Assembly (NCBI GenBank): GCA_018648445.1
Contig: JABGRG010000047.1
Span: 1 to 28,057 of the forward strand
Length of the DNA: 28,057 bases
Source: Rhodospirillales bacterium
GTDB lineage: Bacteria > Pseudomonadota > Alphaproteobacteria > Rhodospirillales_A > JACZKS01
Reading direction: 5' to 3'
The notes beneath the pieces are model-generated. The model worked only from the letters and a program-made list of their open reading frames with translations. It searched no databases and was not told the origin of the DNA. This document shows, piece by piece, positions 1-8,416 of the stretch. A program made the position numbers and the translations under genes. Position 1 is the stretch's first letter. Each line of letters begins with the position of its first letter.

Positions 1-114
1 GACGGCATCGTCTACAAGAACCTGTTGGCGAGCTACGCCCATTTGCGCGACACGACCCGCAACCATTGGACCGCGCGTTTTGTCGAATTCGTTCGCTCCT
101 GCAAATACGGTTAG
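1..114 (+). CDS. C-terminal end of an unrecognised protein (5' partial)
   Basis: Frame 1 is open from the first base of the window to a TAG at 112-114, giving the last 37 residues of a protein whose start lies upstream. The tail is rich in aromatic and basic residues and ends in Cys-Lys-Tyr-Gly. I do not recognise the family from this fragment. It lies 11 nt upstream of cobA on the same strand, so it is probably the preceding gene of the same operon. Genes in that position in related bacteria often belong to nitrite/sulfite assimilation or tetrapyrrole synthesis, but nothing in the fragment itself shows this. Confidence 0.6.
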   Translation, partial: DGIVYKNLLASYAHLRDTTRNHWTARFVEFVRSCKYG

Positions 115-125
115 AAAGCACGAAA

Positions 126-911
126 ATGACGACACCCAAACCCGTTTATATCGTCGGCGCCGGTCCCGGGGACCCCGATCTTATGACCGTCAAGGCCGCC
201 CGGTTGATTGCCGAAGCCGAGGTCATTGTTTTCGACCGTCTGATTTCAGACGAAATCATGGCTCTGGTGCCAGCAGGAACGACCCGCATATTCGCCGGAA
301 AAACGGCCAAAAACCACCACATGGCGCAAGAAGACATCAACGATCTTCTGGTCAAACTGGCCAAGGCCGGGCGTTCTGTCGTGCGCCTGAAGGGCGGTGA
401 CCCGTTCACATTCGCGCGCGGCAGCGAAGAAGCCCTGCATCTGGCCGAAAATGGAATTCCCTTTGAAATCGTTCCCGGCATAACGGCGGCGACCAGCGTT
501 ACGGCGTATGCCGGAATTCCGCTGACCCATCGCGGCAAGGCGCTGGGCGTGCGTTTTGTCACCGGCCATTGCCAGGGCGCGTCCAATCCGGACCTCGCCC
601 TCAACTGGAAAAGCCTGGCCGATCCCGACACCACGTTGGTTGTCTACATGGGCCTTACCAATCTGGACACCCTGCGCGAAAAACTGATCGAAGCCGGGTT
701 GCCCGGTGACACCCCCGCCGCCGCCATTCAAAGCGGCACCACCGCCCAGCAGAGGACGGTCCTTACCACTCTGGCCGTTTTGCCCGAACGGGTGCGCGAG
801 GAAGGGTTGGTCCCGCCGACGTTGATGGTCATTGGCCGCGTCGCCAAACTTTCCGAGCATCTCGCCTGGTTCCAGCCGGGAGGAAACGTCGATCAGGAGG
901 CTCATGGTTAA
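126..911 (+). CDS. cobA: uroporphyrinogen-III C-methyltransferase (SUMT)
   Basis: SAM-dependent enzyme that methylates uroporphyrinogen III at C2 and C7 to give precorrin-2, the branch point to sirohaem, cobalamin and haem d1. The 261-residue protein has the family's hallmarks: the N-terminal glycine-rich VGAGPGDPDLMTVKA loop (about residues 10-24), the VRLKGGDPF motif, and the PGITAATS and GIPLTHR stretches. The length is normal for a single-domain SUMT without a CysG dehydrogenase/ferrochelatase half. The frame stays open to position 66, but ATG 126 places the glycine-rich loop at the usual distance from the N-terminus. The next gene overlaps the 3' end by 8 nt and encodes a CbiX-type chelatase, so the pair could supply sirohaem or a cobalt-corrinoid intermediate. 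A NirE role in haem d1 synthesis cannot be excluded. Confidence 0.93.
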   Translation: MTTPKPVYIVGAGPGDPDLMTVKAARLIAEAEVIVFDRLISDEIMALVPAGTTRIFAGKTAKNHHMAQEDINDLLVKLAKAGRSVVRLKGGDPFTFARGSEEALHLAENGIPFEIVPGITAATSVTAYAGIPLTHRGKALGVRFVTGHCQGASNPDLALNWKSLADPDTTLVVYMGLTNLDTLREKLIEAGLPGDTPAAAIQSGTTAQQRTVLTTLAVLPERVREEGLVPPTLMVIGRVAKLSEHLAWFQPGGNVDQEAHG

Positions 912-1611
912 ATCGGGGGCCGCGCTTTTACTCGCAGCGCACGGGTCGTCCTCCCAACCCGAAGGCGCGATCACGGTTTTGCGGCACGCCGAAACCATCC
1001 GCAATCGAAATCTGTTCGCCGAAGTCCACGCGGCATTCCTGCGCCAACCGCCGGAACTGGATAAGAGCCTCAATCAGATAAAGGCGTCGGAAATCTACGT
1101 CGTTCCGCTATTTGCAAGCCCCGGTCACATGGCCCGCACAGCCGTTCCCCGGGCATTGGGGCCCGATGATCGTGTCCGCTATTGCGATGCGCTGGGAACC
1201 CACGCAAGCATCCCCAGGATCATCGGCGGGCAAATTGAGCGGGCCAGCGAACAAGCCCACCTAAAAGCCGCCGAGACGGACGTCGTTCTCGTTGGTCATG
1301 GGACCGACCGCGACCCCGCGTCGGAAAATCAAACCCGCCATGTGGCGGCCCGCCTGAACGAACTGGGCGTCGCGGCAAAGGTCCATGCACTGTTTCTGGA
1401 AATCGAACCGCTGGTTGACAACTGGACGGACCACGTCAGGGGCGAACACGTGATCGTCGTTCCGTTCCTGATTGGCAGCGGGCATCACGCCCTGGAAGAC
1501 TTACCCAAGCGCCTTGGCGCACCGGGCCGCCGCGTCATCCAATGCCCGCCAGTCGGCGACGAGCCCGAAATCGCGGAGTCCATCATCGGGCTCGTGGAAG
1601 ACTTCGATTAA
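904..1611 (+). CDS. CbiX-type sirohydrochlorin chelatase
   Basis: Predicted cytosolic class II chelatase of the CbiX family, inserting cobalt (or iron) into sirohydrochlorin. The 235-residue protein has two related halves. The first begins with LLAAHGSSSQPEG (His at about residue 12), and the second has VVLVGHGTDRDP followed by a GSGHHALEDLP stretch, the kind of His-rich site that binds metal and tetrapyrrole. The start is ATG 904, preceded by AGGAGG at 895-900 inside the end of cobA; the two genes overlap by 8 nt, which implies translational coupling. The frame is open further upstream (from 832), but that part lies within cobA. Its 3' end overlaps the convergent coiled-coil gene by 4 nt. 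Family membership is fairly clear; the metal specificity is not. Confidence 0.8.
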   Translation: MVKSGAALLLAAHGSSSQPEGAITVLRHAETIRNRNLFAEVHAAFLRQPPELDKSLNQIKASEIYVVPLFASPGHMARTAVPRALGPDDRVRYCDALGTHASIPRIIGGQIERASEQAHLKAAETDVVLVGHGTDRDPASENQTRHVAARLNELGVAAKVHALFLEIEPLVDNWTDHVRGEHVIVVPFLIGSGHHALEDLPKRLGAPGRRVIQCPPVGDEPEIAESIIGLVEDFD

Positions 1612-4600
1612 ATCTCGCGGTCCAGCGAGCGGGCCAGCAGCATGTACAGCTTGCCCATGTCGGAGGCCAGGAAGGTCGTGCTCAGAACGCCTTGATGGTT
1701 CGACTTCTTGGCGTCGCTAAGCAGGGTTTCAAACTGGGTCAGATAGCGACCGACATAATCGCGGAACTCGCTGTCGTCGCGGTGCTTTTCGCGAATCGCC
1801 GCCAGTTTCGATTTTTCCCTGAAGCCCAGCATCTTGCGAACGAAGATGCCCTTTTCGCCCTTGTTGAAACGCCGCCAGTCGTCTTCGCTGATGGTCGTTT
1901 CCATCAGGCGGTTCATATCGACGGCGATGGACTGCAGGCGTTCCGAAATAAACGTCGCGCGCTTGAGGAAATCGTCCACCGCGATCTGGCCTGAACGCTC
2001 GCGCAAAATGGCGATAATGTCGGCGGCTTCCTTGGATGCCGCTTGCAGTTCCGCGGTTTGGTGGCTAATGGCCGAGGTCAACTCGCGGGCCTGTTCGGCG
2101 ACAGAGTTCGACGTCCTGCCCAGTTCTTCCGAACGGGTTTTCAGCGTCTGATCCCAGGTTCCGACCTTCGCCATGGCCATGTTTGAAATGCTTGAAATTT
2201 CCTGCGTGCGCTGGCTCAGGGCATCGCCCAACGACTGAATTCCGCGCTCCGCTTTTTCGTACGTTGTCGTCAATTCCTCGACGCGGTTGGCCAATTTTTC
2301 ACCCGCCGCATCCGATTGCGCCGAAATATCCCGCGTTTTTCCGATCAGAATACTCGACTGGCTTTTCATCATTTCGCCGATACGGGTCAGTTTGGACGCC
2401 AGGTCGTCCGACGCGCCGCCCACTTGTTCCGAACGGCGGCTCAGCGTCTCGCCGACACCTTTCAAGCGGGCCGTGGCTTCCGCCGCCTTGCCCGCCACTT
2501 GTTCGGCATGTCCCGTCATGCCTTCGACTGACTCGTCGATGTTTTCCTTGGCCGACTGGGAATCGCGGTTCAATTCGCCCAAATGTTCCCGAAGTTTCTC
2601 GCCCGCCGAAATTAGGTCACCGACCGTTCGGCTGGAAACGGCGTCCATTTCCGATGTTCGCTTGCGCAAGACGTCGCCTATGGTTTCCACCTGACCGGCA
2701 GCCCTCTCTGAGGCCACCGCCAAATCATTGGAGTGGCGGCTCAGCGCGTTGGTCACCAGGCCCATCAGCTTGGCAGCACGGTCCACGGCTCGCGAAACCT
2801 CGTGAGACTGCTCATGCAGGCCATCGGTGATCCGTCCGACCTTGTCTGCCGCTTCGCCGGAGGATTCGGCCAAACCGGTGGCTTCGTCACGCAGCGAATC
2901 GCCGAAGGATCGCACGTGGGTCGAGGCTTCCTCATAGGCCTGATTGAGTTCCTCCGAGCGCTGACGAAGCATTTCACCGACTTCGCGAAGGCGTCCCGAA
3001 GCTTTGTCCAAGCCTGTTTCCAGCGCATCCGTCTGACGCCCCAGGGCGCCGGCGATATCGTCAAGACGGCGCGCCGCGCGATCAGACGCAACCCCCGCCT
3101 CACGAACCCGCGTCTCAACGGCGTCGCCCGCTGATTTCAAACGGTTTTCGGCATTTTCGGCCGCGGAGTTCACCTCGCGCTGACCTTCACGCAATACCTC
3201 GGAAACGTCCTGGACCCGTGTCACCGCCTCTTGTGAAAGATTGATAAGTTCGCGCGAACGGTCGCGCACCATATCGCCGGCGCCGCTCAACTGGCGAACC
3301 GCTTCATCGGCATTGCGTGCCAAGCCTTGCGAATGGTGATCGACGGTATCCCCCGCCAACTCAATGCGGTCCACCGCGCGATCGGAAACCAGACCCAGCT
3401 CTTCGGACTGACGCTGCAATGCATCCGAAATCAGGGAAACCAGTTTGGCCGAACGTCCCGACACCTGGGCCACGTCGCGCGCCCTTTCGCGCAACGCCTC
3501 GCCTGCTTTGCCAACATCGTCGATGGCCCGCCCCGAAACGTCGGACAGTCCGTCCGACTGCTTGTCCAGAGCATCGGCCACCCCTTGCACGCGAGCTGCC
3601 GCATCATCGGAGGTTTCAACCAGGTTTCGCAGACACCGGCGCATCTCCTCGCCAACGCCCTGCAGACGCTGCTCGGCCTTTTCGCTGGTCACGTCCAATT
3701 CGCCCGTGTGGCGGCCAAGAATTTCGCCCGCCCCGGCCATCAACTTGGCCGAACGGGTCGTCACGTTGGAAAGCTTGTCGGCCTGTTCTGAAAGGGCGCG
3801 CGCCACGGTTTCGATTTCGCCGGTCGCGCGGGCAGACGCGGTCGCCACGTCGTTCGCCCTCTCACCGACGTTTTCGCCCAGATCAAGAAGACGCGCGACC
3901 GCGCTTTCGGAAGCCCCGGTCACATGATCGAGCCTCTCGCGGAAGGTCGCGATCAGAACGCCCGTGCGTTCCGCCGAAGCGTCCATGGCGCCAAAACTCT
4001 GACGCAAGGACGCGGTGACCGCGTTGACGCCACTAACGCCCTTATCCGCCGCTGTTTCCAGTTTTTGGGCGCTGGTGTCGAGCCCTTCGGCCAGCGAAAG
4101 AACGCCGGTGCTTGCTTTGTCCGAAGCCTGCGCCAGATCAATAGACCGCCGACGCAATGCCTCGCCAACAGCGTTCATGCGAAGCAGGCTTTGATCGGCC
4201 AACTTGCCCAGGTCATCGGCCCGGCTGCGGACAGCCAAACCAACTTCTCCAATCTTGGCCAGGGTCTCTTCGGTGACGCCGCCAAGATCTCCCTGCCGCG
4301 TCTTCAATTCTTCGCCAACGCGCCTGACTTCGCCCAGGACCTTTTCGGCGGTGCCACCCAGATCGTCGGCAATTTTCCGCAACGCGTCGCCGACGGCCCC
4401 GGTTCGCACCACAGAACTATCAGATGCTTCGACCAGTTCGCGGGCCTGCTGACGGAAGACATCGCCCGTGGCGCGCACGTTCATGGCCACGCGCTCGGAC
4501 GTGGCGATAAGCTCGCGGGCCTGATCGTTCAAACCATCGCCGATGGCCTTCGCGCGATCCGCGACGTAATCCGACGTCTCGGTGAGTGTCTTGGATTGCC

Positions 4601-5771
4601 GCGCCAACGACCCCTCGATTTCGGAGGACTGGTCGGCGACCCGCTGGGCCGCATCTTCAAGATCGTCGGTTTGCCTGCGCAGAGTTTCGCGCATCCATTC
4701 AGTTTGCGCCGAGGCGCGCTCGGTTTTCTCGGAAAGATCGTCTGTGTGCCCGCCCAGCATATCGGCCCCGGCACGCAATTGATCGCCCGCATCGCCCGAC
4801 GCTTTCAGTAATTCCTTGAGCCGCTCCTGGAAGTCGCTCGCGGCGTTTTCGGTTTTCGATACCGCAGCGGCTGCGGCGGTTGTCATTTCGGACGCACCGT
4901 CCAGGAACACACGAGCCGATTCCTTGGCCCGGGCCGCCGTTTCCTCGGAGGCGTCCGAAAGTTCCGCGCTACGGCGTTTCAGAGATTGGCTAAGATCATC
5001 AGCCTGCACCGACGCTCTTTCCGATACGCTCGCCAAATCGTGGGACTGCCGATAAAGCGTATCGCCCGCATCGCGCGCCCGCGTCGTGGCCTTTTCGGAA
5101 ACACTCTGAAGGTCCTCGGTCTGGCGGCGCAACGTCTCGGCGACAGCCTGCGCGCGCAGGTCGGCATCCTCGGATACCTGGGCCAATTCAAGGGTGCGCC
5201 GATGCACCATCTCGGTAACTTCGCGGGCCCGGGCCGAAGCCTCTTCGGATGCACGCGTCAATTCACGAGCCTGCGCGCGAAGCACCTCGGAAACCTCGGT
5301 AACGCGCTTCTCGGCACGATCGGACGGATAGGCGAGACGCCGGAAATGCCAGCGCAGGGATTCCGTTTCCCGGCGAAGCTCATGACCGCGCTCATAAAAT
5401 GCGATCACCATCCAGAGCAAGGCAACCGGTGTCAGTACGCCTGCCGCCAGACCGCCCAACTCATGGGGAAGAAGCGACAACAGGTCGCTCAGAGGAAGTT
5501 GCTCGTTGACCGCAAACAAGGCCAGTGCCAGCCAGCCCACGCTCAGGATCACACCCGCAATGGCGGGAAGGCGCATTCGCAGATGGAAAGGCTCGGTATA
5601 TTCGTCCGGCGCTAATTCATCCGAACCGCGCGCATCCATGGCCGCGCCGGGTTTTGGCTCGGCATCCGGTTCGGCAAAGGCGCGATCAAAGACGTCGTCG
5701 GCCACGGGCGGGGCGCCGGACTCTTCCGGCAGCCCTTTCGCGTTGCGTTTCTCCTGGCGATCTTCAACCAC
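1608..5771 (-). CDS. giant membrane-anchored coiled-coil repeat protein, TipN-like
   Basis: A 1387-residue protein. Residues 1-65 are an acidic, proline-rich cytoplasmic tail, and two hydrophobic helices follow at about 68-88 and 105-126. Residues 150-1245 are an uninterrupted series of 44 helical repeats of 25 residues. A charged globular-looking domain at about 1262-1387 includes a DDWRRFNKGE stretch and ends near MGKLYMLLARSL. This layout (short N-terminus, TM pair, very long coiled coil, conserved C-terminus) matches what I remember of TipN, the alphaproteobacterial birth-scar polarity protein, so a role in cell-pole marking or envelope organisation is inferred. The start is GTG 5771, preceded by AGGGAAAG about 5 nt upstream; the first in-frame ATG would remove 44 residues. 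The stop overlaps the convergent cbiX stop by 4 nt. Alternative: a generic structural coiled-coil protein unrelated to TipN. Confidence 0.72.
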   Translation of the reverse strand: MVEDRQEKRNAKGLPEESGAPPVADDVFDRAFAEPDAEPKPGAAMDARGSDELAPDEYTEPFHLRMRLPAIAGVILSVGWLALALFAVNEQLPLSDLLSLLPHELGGLAAGVLTPVALLWMVIAFYERGHELRRETESLRWHFRRLAYPSDRAEKRVTEVSEVLRAQARELTRASEEASARAREVTEMVHRRTLELAQVSEDADLRAQAVAETLRRQTEDLQSVSEKATTRARDAGDTLYRQSHDLASVSERASVQADDLSQSLKRRSAELSDASEETAARAKESARVFLDGASEMTTAAAAAVSKTENAASDFQERLKELLKASGDAGDQLRAGADMLGGHTDDLSEKTERASAQTEWMRETLRRQTDDLEDAAQRVADQSSEIEGSLARQSKTLTETSDYVADRAKAIGDGLNDQARELIATSERVAMNVRATGDVFRQQARELVEASDSSVVRTGAVGDALRKIADDLGGTAEKVLGEVRRVGEELKTRQGDLGGVTEETLAKIGEVGLAVRSRADDLGKLADQSLLRMNAVGEALRRRSIDLAQASDKASTGVLSLAEGLDTSAQKLETAADKGVSGVNAVTASLRQSFGAMDASAERTGVLIATFRERLDHVTGASESAVARLLDLGENVGERANDVATASARATGEIETVARALSEQADKLSNVTTRSAKLMAGAGEILGRHTGELDVTSEKAEQRLQGVGEEMRRCLRNLVETSDDAAARVQGVADALDKQSDGLSDVSGRAIDDVGKAGEALRERARDVAQVSGRSAKLVSLISDALQRQSEELGLVSDRAVDRIELAGDTVDHHSQGLARNADEAVRQLSGAGDMVRDRSRELINLSQEAVTRVQDVSEVLREGQREVNSAAENAENRLKSAGDAVETRVREAGVASDRAARRLDDIAGALGRQTDALETGLDKASGRLREVGEMLRQRSEELNQAYEEASTHVRSFGDSLRDEATGLAESSGEAADKVGRITDGLHEQSHEVSRAVDRAAKLMGLVTNALSRHSNDLAVASERAAGQVETIGDVLRKRTSEMDAVSSRTVGDLISAGEKLREHLGELNRDSQSAKENIDESVEGMTGHAEQVAGKAAEATARLKGVGETLSRRSEQVGGASDDLASKLTRIGEMMKSQSSILIGKTRDISAQSDAAGEKLANRVEELTTTYEKAERGIQSLGDALSQRTQEISSISNMAMAKVGTWDQTLKTRSEELGRTSNSVAEQARELTSAISHQTAELQAASKEAADIIAILRERSGQIAVDDFLKRATFISERLQSIAVDMNRLMETTISEDDWRRFNKGEKGIFVRKMLGFREKSKLAAIREKHRDDSEFRDYVGRYLTQFETLLSDAKKSNHQGVLSTTFLASDMGKLYMLLARSLDREI
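2037..5324 (-). repeat. 44 tandem 25-codon repeats (75-bp period) inside the coiled-coil gene
   Basis: Reading the protein from residue 150 to 1245, units of exactly 25 residues follow one another without gaps, except unit 19 (residues 600-620), which has 21; 43 x 25 + 21 = 1096 matches the span. The loose consensus is S-[ED]-x-A-x-x-R-x-x-x-V-G-[ED]-x-L-R-x-[QR]-[ST]-x-[ED]-L-x-x-[AV]. Apolar positions 4, 8, 11, 15, 18/19, 22 and 25 form one continuous stripe, 7 per 25 residues. The DNA copies are diverged, so this is an old, selected protein repeat rather than a recent tandem duplication. Confidence 0.9.
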
Positions 5772-5820
5772 CGATCTTTCCCTAATTCCAAATCACGAAC
5801 ACGGCTGGAAGGCGGCAGAA

Positions 5821-5849
5821 ATCTTACACCATCCATATGTTGTTCGCAA
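5821..5849 (-). promoter_or_regulatory. putative sigma-70 promoter of the coiled-coil gene
   Basis: Read on the minus strand, TTGCGA (5849-5844) and TAAGAT (5826-5821) are separated by exactly 17 nt, each matching 4 of 6 consensus bases. Transcription would start about 40 nt upstream of GTG 5771. The gap to the glycosyltransferase gene is 165 nt, long enough for an independent promoter. Seen by pattern only. Confidence 0.35.
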
Positions 5850-5936
5850 ATCGGCAATGACAACAAAATATCGTATGTCGCCAAATTTCTGGGGATAACC
5901 TTCGTTCCGTTGACATTGGCCTCGGGGTCGTCGCCG

Positions 5937-8387
5937 TCAATCGCCCTTCGTGTCGATAGCCGAAACGAATTCGACCATACGCTCGACCGCCATTTTCGGA
6001 TCGATCTGGACGAATTCAGCATCCGGCATCGCCCGCTGAAGATCACCCGACGGGGCCTCGCAAACAACCACGGTATCGGGATCGAATTCGATCAATTCGC
6101 GCTGGTCGCCCGAAATCAAAACACTGTGCGCGTCCGCCAACTCGTCAAAAAGCGGCCGCAGGATGTCGAAGTGGGTTTCCTTGCTCATGGACAGAGCGAC
6201 GCGTTTGTACCCTTTTCCATGCCCTCGAGCAGCCTCCATCGAGGCAAGTGCGGCTTGGGCATGGACGTTTTCGGGGTCCACCTCCAGCGCTTCCTTGAAA
6301 GCCTTTTTGGCGGCCTTCCGTTTGCCGGTCGTCTTGAAAGCCATTCCTTGCTGGCAAAGCAGATTGGCCTGTGGCCCGGCGAGGTTTTTGCATTTTTTGA
6401 AACACTCGAGGGCCGCCGCGCCGTCGCCGTCATGACGCAACACCATACCCAGCCAGTACCATAGTTCGGCATCATCGGGCGCGATGCGGATGGCGCGAAA
6501 ATACTCGTTGACGGCGTGCGCCCGGTCACCGTGCGCGAAATACGCCCGCGCCAGTTCTTTGCGCGCGCCCACCGAGGCCGGAAAATCCATCACCGCCCGC
6601 CGGAGTGCTGCAATCCCACCGCCTGAATCCTCGCTCGATTTGGCTTCATCGCCGCCATCGGTCCGGGCTATATCGCCGGCTGCCGGAAGAATTCTCGCCA
6701 GACCCGCCTTCGCCAACCAGCCTACGCCCCGCAGCACACCCGCCCTTTTTTCCTCGGGCGCCTTGTCAACGAAATCATCCAGCGCGGACACGCCCCCTTC
6801 ATTCAGGCGTTCCAACAATGCATCGATTTCCGGTTCCGGTGGCAGGGTGGATGCGGCGAACCTGTTCATACCGCGTCGTCGGATCGCTTTCAGGCGGGTT
6901 TTGTCCGCGCCTTGAACCGGACCGATGGCAAATTTCCCGGTGGAAGACTGTGTGGGATAAGCCGAATACAGGGCAAAGGGATCGTCGCGCAGGGGATGGA
7001 TGGGACGGCCATCGGCCAGCGGCGCGATTTCAGAGGCGCTTCGCCGGATCGCCTCAAGTTCCTTCCACAAGGCCTGATACGCGGCAACGATGACCCGCCA
7101 ATCGAAAGTTCCCAGGGCGCGTGCCCGCGCGGCATCACCCATTTTGCGGCGCATTCCAGCGTCCTTGACGAGAACGCTGAAAGCCTCGATACAAGCGGGA
7201 ACATCAATGGCCGTGGCCTGGCTGACGTTGCCACAGTACAAATTATAGGCCTGATCGCGATTAATCTGCGCCAACTGGCCCGCAACCGGAAGCTCAAGCC
7301 CCCGCCCCGCCCCTTCCGGCGGCATCCATGTGGGAATGGTGAAGCCGTCGAACCCGTGGCGAACGGTGTCGCGGTAGCCGTCCCAATCGGAAACCACCGA
7401 GGGCAAACCGGCGGCCATGGCTTCAATCGGGGTCAGCCCGAACGTCTCCTGAATATTGTCGGACAACGAGCAAAAGATATCCGCCGCGAACCAGATTTTC
7501 GAACGCACCGTCTCATCACGCCCGTCCACGAAAATCGGATTGACCGACGGGCAGAACGCCTTCGCTCCGTCCCTGAATTCCTTTTCAATGCCTTCGTTGG
7601 CGAACCATCCCGCCTGGATAAGATGAATATTTTTTCCGGTTCGGTGCGCCGTTTCTTCGAGGGCGAGATACATGGGCAACGGGTGGGCCTTGGCGTGAAA
7701 GCTGAGCCGCCCCATGAACAGAACGGCGATGTCGTCTTCCTCTATGCCGTAGCGCTCCCGCAGGTCCGTCCGCGCCTTGTGGGCCTGTTTGCCCGGCGCA
7801 TAAGCATCGCAATGCACGCCCAACGGAATTACCGGAAGCTGCACGCCCAATTGCACGTTTCCGCCGGTGCGTGCGTTCAGGAATTCCGCCTGATTGACGA
7901 TCAGTCTGCGGACCGTCGCCTTCACCGCACGCGACGTGCAGACCACGGCGTCCCACGGCTGGACCGGCGAGGTCAGCAATTCCCCCAACCCGTCCATGAC
8001 ACTTTCCGACGCGATGGTGTGGTTCACACCGCAAATGCTATAGGCCCGCGTGTCTCCGGCGCGGCGACGCCACGCCGCCCCGGCCAGCGACGGCGTGGGA
8101 AGAGACAGACATCCAATTTTTCCGATTTTCTCAGCGTTCTCGAGGCTGATCCAGCGGCGCGGCCTCGCCGACGGATCAAGCGCGCCGATGCGGGCGCTAA
8201 AATCGGCGAAATGCGTCTTGTCCGCGCAATGGCAGAAAAAAGTCTTGGCGTCGGAATAGCGAACGAAGCCGGTTAAAAACCCTTCGCCCGCTGCGTGTCG
8301 GCCCATGAGTTCTGGTGCGCCCGATTCGACAGCATCCGGGTGATAGAAAAGCACGGCATTGGCCGGTTTTTCGGGTCTCAGTTTCAT
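5937..8387 (-). CDS. GT4-family glycosyltransferase with C-terminal TPRs
   Basis: An 816-residue protein. Residues 1-450 form a GT-B fold glycosyltransferase of family 4: a PLGV stretch near 188-191, FMGRLS at 224-229, and the retaining-GT E-x7-E motif at E314-E322 (ETFGLTPIE) followed by AMAAGLPSVVSDWDG. Such enzymes transfer a sugar from a nucleotide donor to lipid, glycan or protein acceptors. Residues 590-715 hold about three TPR-like helical pairs. The last 80 residues begin with a predicted beta-strand (RVALSMS) and HFDILRPLFDELA, resembling the opening of another GT-B-like Rossmann domain that is cut short. The frame extends upstream, but ATG 8387 is the first Met giving a sensible N-terminus and leaves a 29-nt gap from the SDR gene, suggesting co-transcription. 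The acceptor is unknown; surface polysaccharide is an inference. Confidence 0.82.
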   Translation of the reverse strand: MKLRPEKPANAVLFYHPDAVESGAPELMGRHAAGEGFLTGFVRYSDAKTFFCHCADKTHFADFSARIGALDPSARPRRWISLENAEKIGKIGCLSLPTPSLAGAAWRRRAGDTRAYSICGVNHTIASESVMDGLGELLTSPVQPWDAVVCTSRAVKATVRRLIVNQAEFLNARTGGNVQLGVQLPVIPLGVHCDAYAPGKQAHKARTDLRERYGIEEDDIAVLFMGRLSFHAKAHPLPMYLALEETAHRTGKNIHLIQAGWFANEGIEKEFRDGAKAFCPSVNPIFVDGRDETVRSKIWFAADIFCSLSDNIQETFGLTPIEAMAAGLPSVVSDWDGYRDTVRHGFDGFTIPTWMPPEGAGRGLELPVAGQLAQINRDQAYNLYCGNVSQATAIDVPACIEAFSVLVKDAGMRRKMGDAARARALGTFDWRVIVAAYQALWKELEAIRRSASEIAPLADGRPIHPLRDDPFALYSAYPTQSSTGKFAIGPVQGADKTRLKAIRRRGMNRFAASTLPPEPEIDALLERLNEGGVSALDDFVDKAPEEKRAGVLRGVGWLAKAGLARILPAAGDIARTDGGDEAKSSEDSGGGIAALRRAVMDFPASVGARKELARAYFAHGDRAHAVNEYFRAIRIAPDDAELWYWLGMVLRHDGDGAAALECFKKCKNLAGPQANLLCQQGMAFKTTGKRKAAKKAFKEALEVDPENVHAQAALASMEAARGHGKGYKRVALSMSKETHFDILRPLFDELADAHSVLISGDQRELIEFDPDTVVVCEAPSGDLQRAMPDAEFVQIDPKMAVERMVEFVSAIDTKGD

Positions 8388-8416
8388 TTTGACAAATGCC
8401 CCCCTGGCGAGGCGCC

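Noticed and set aside
3924..4811. 295-residue + strand open frame inside the coiled-coil gene
   Set aside because: It is the antisense frame of the regular 25-codon repeats, which also makes it look repetitive; no ribosome binding site or domain supports it.
6912..8276. 454-residue + strand open frame
   Set aside because: It lies wholly antisense to the glycosyltransferase gene, has low-complexity Arg/Gly-rich composition and no recognisable domain; it is a shadow of GC-rich codon use.
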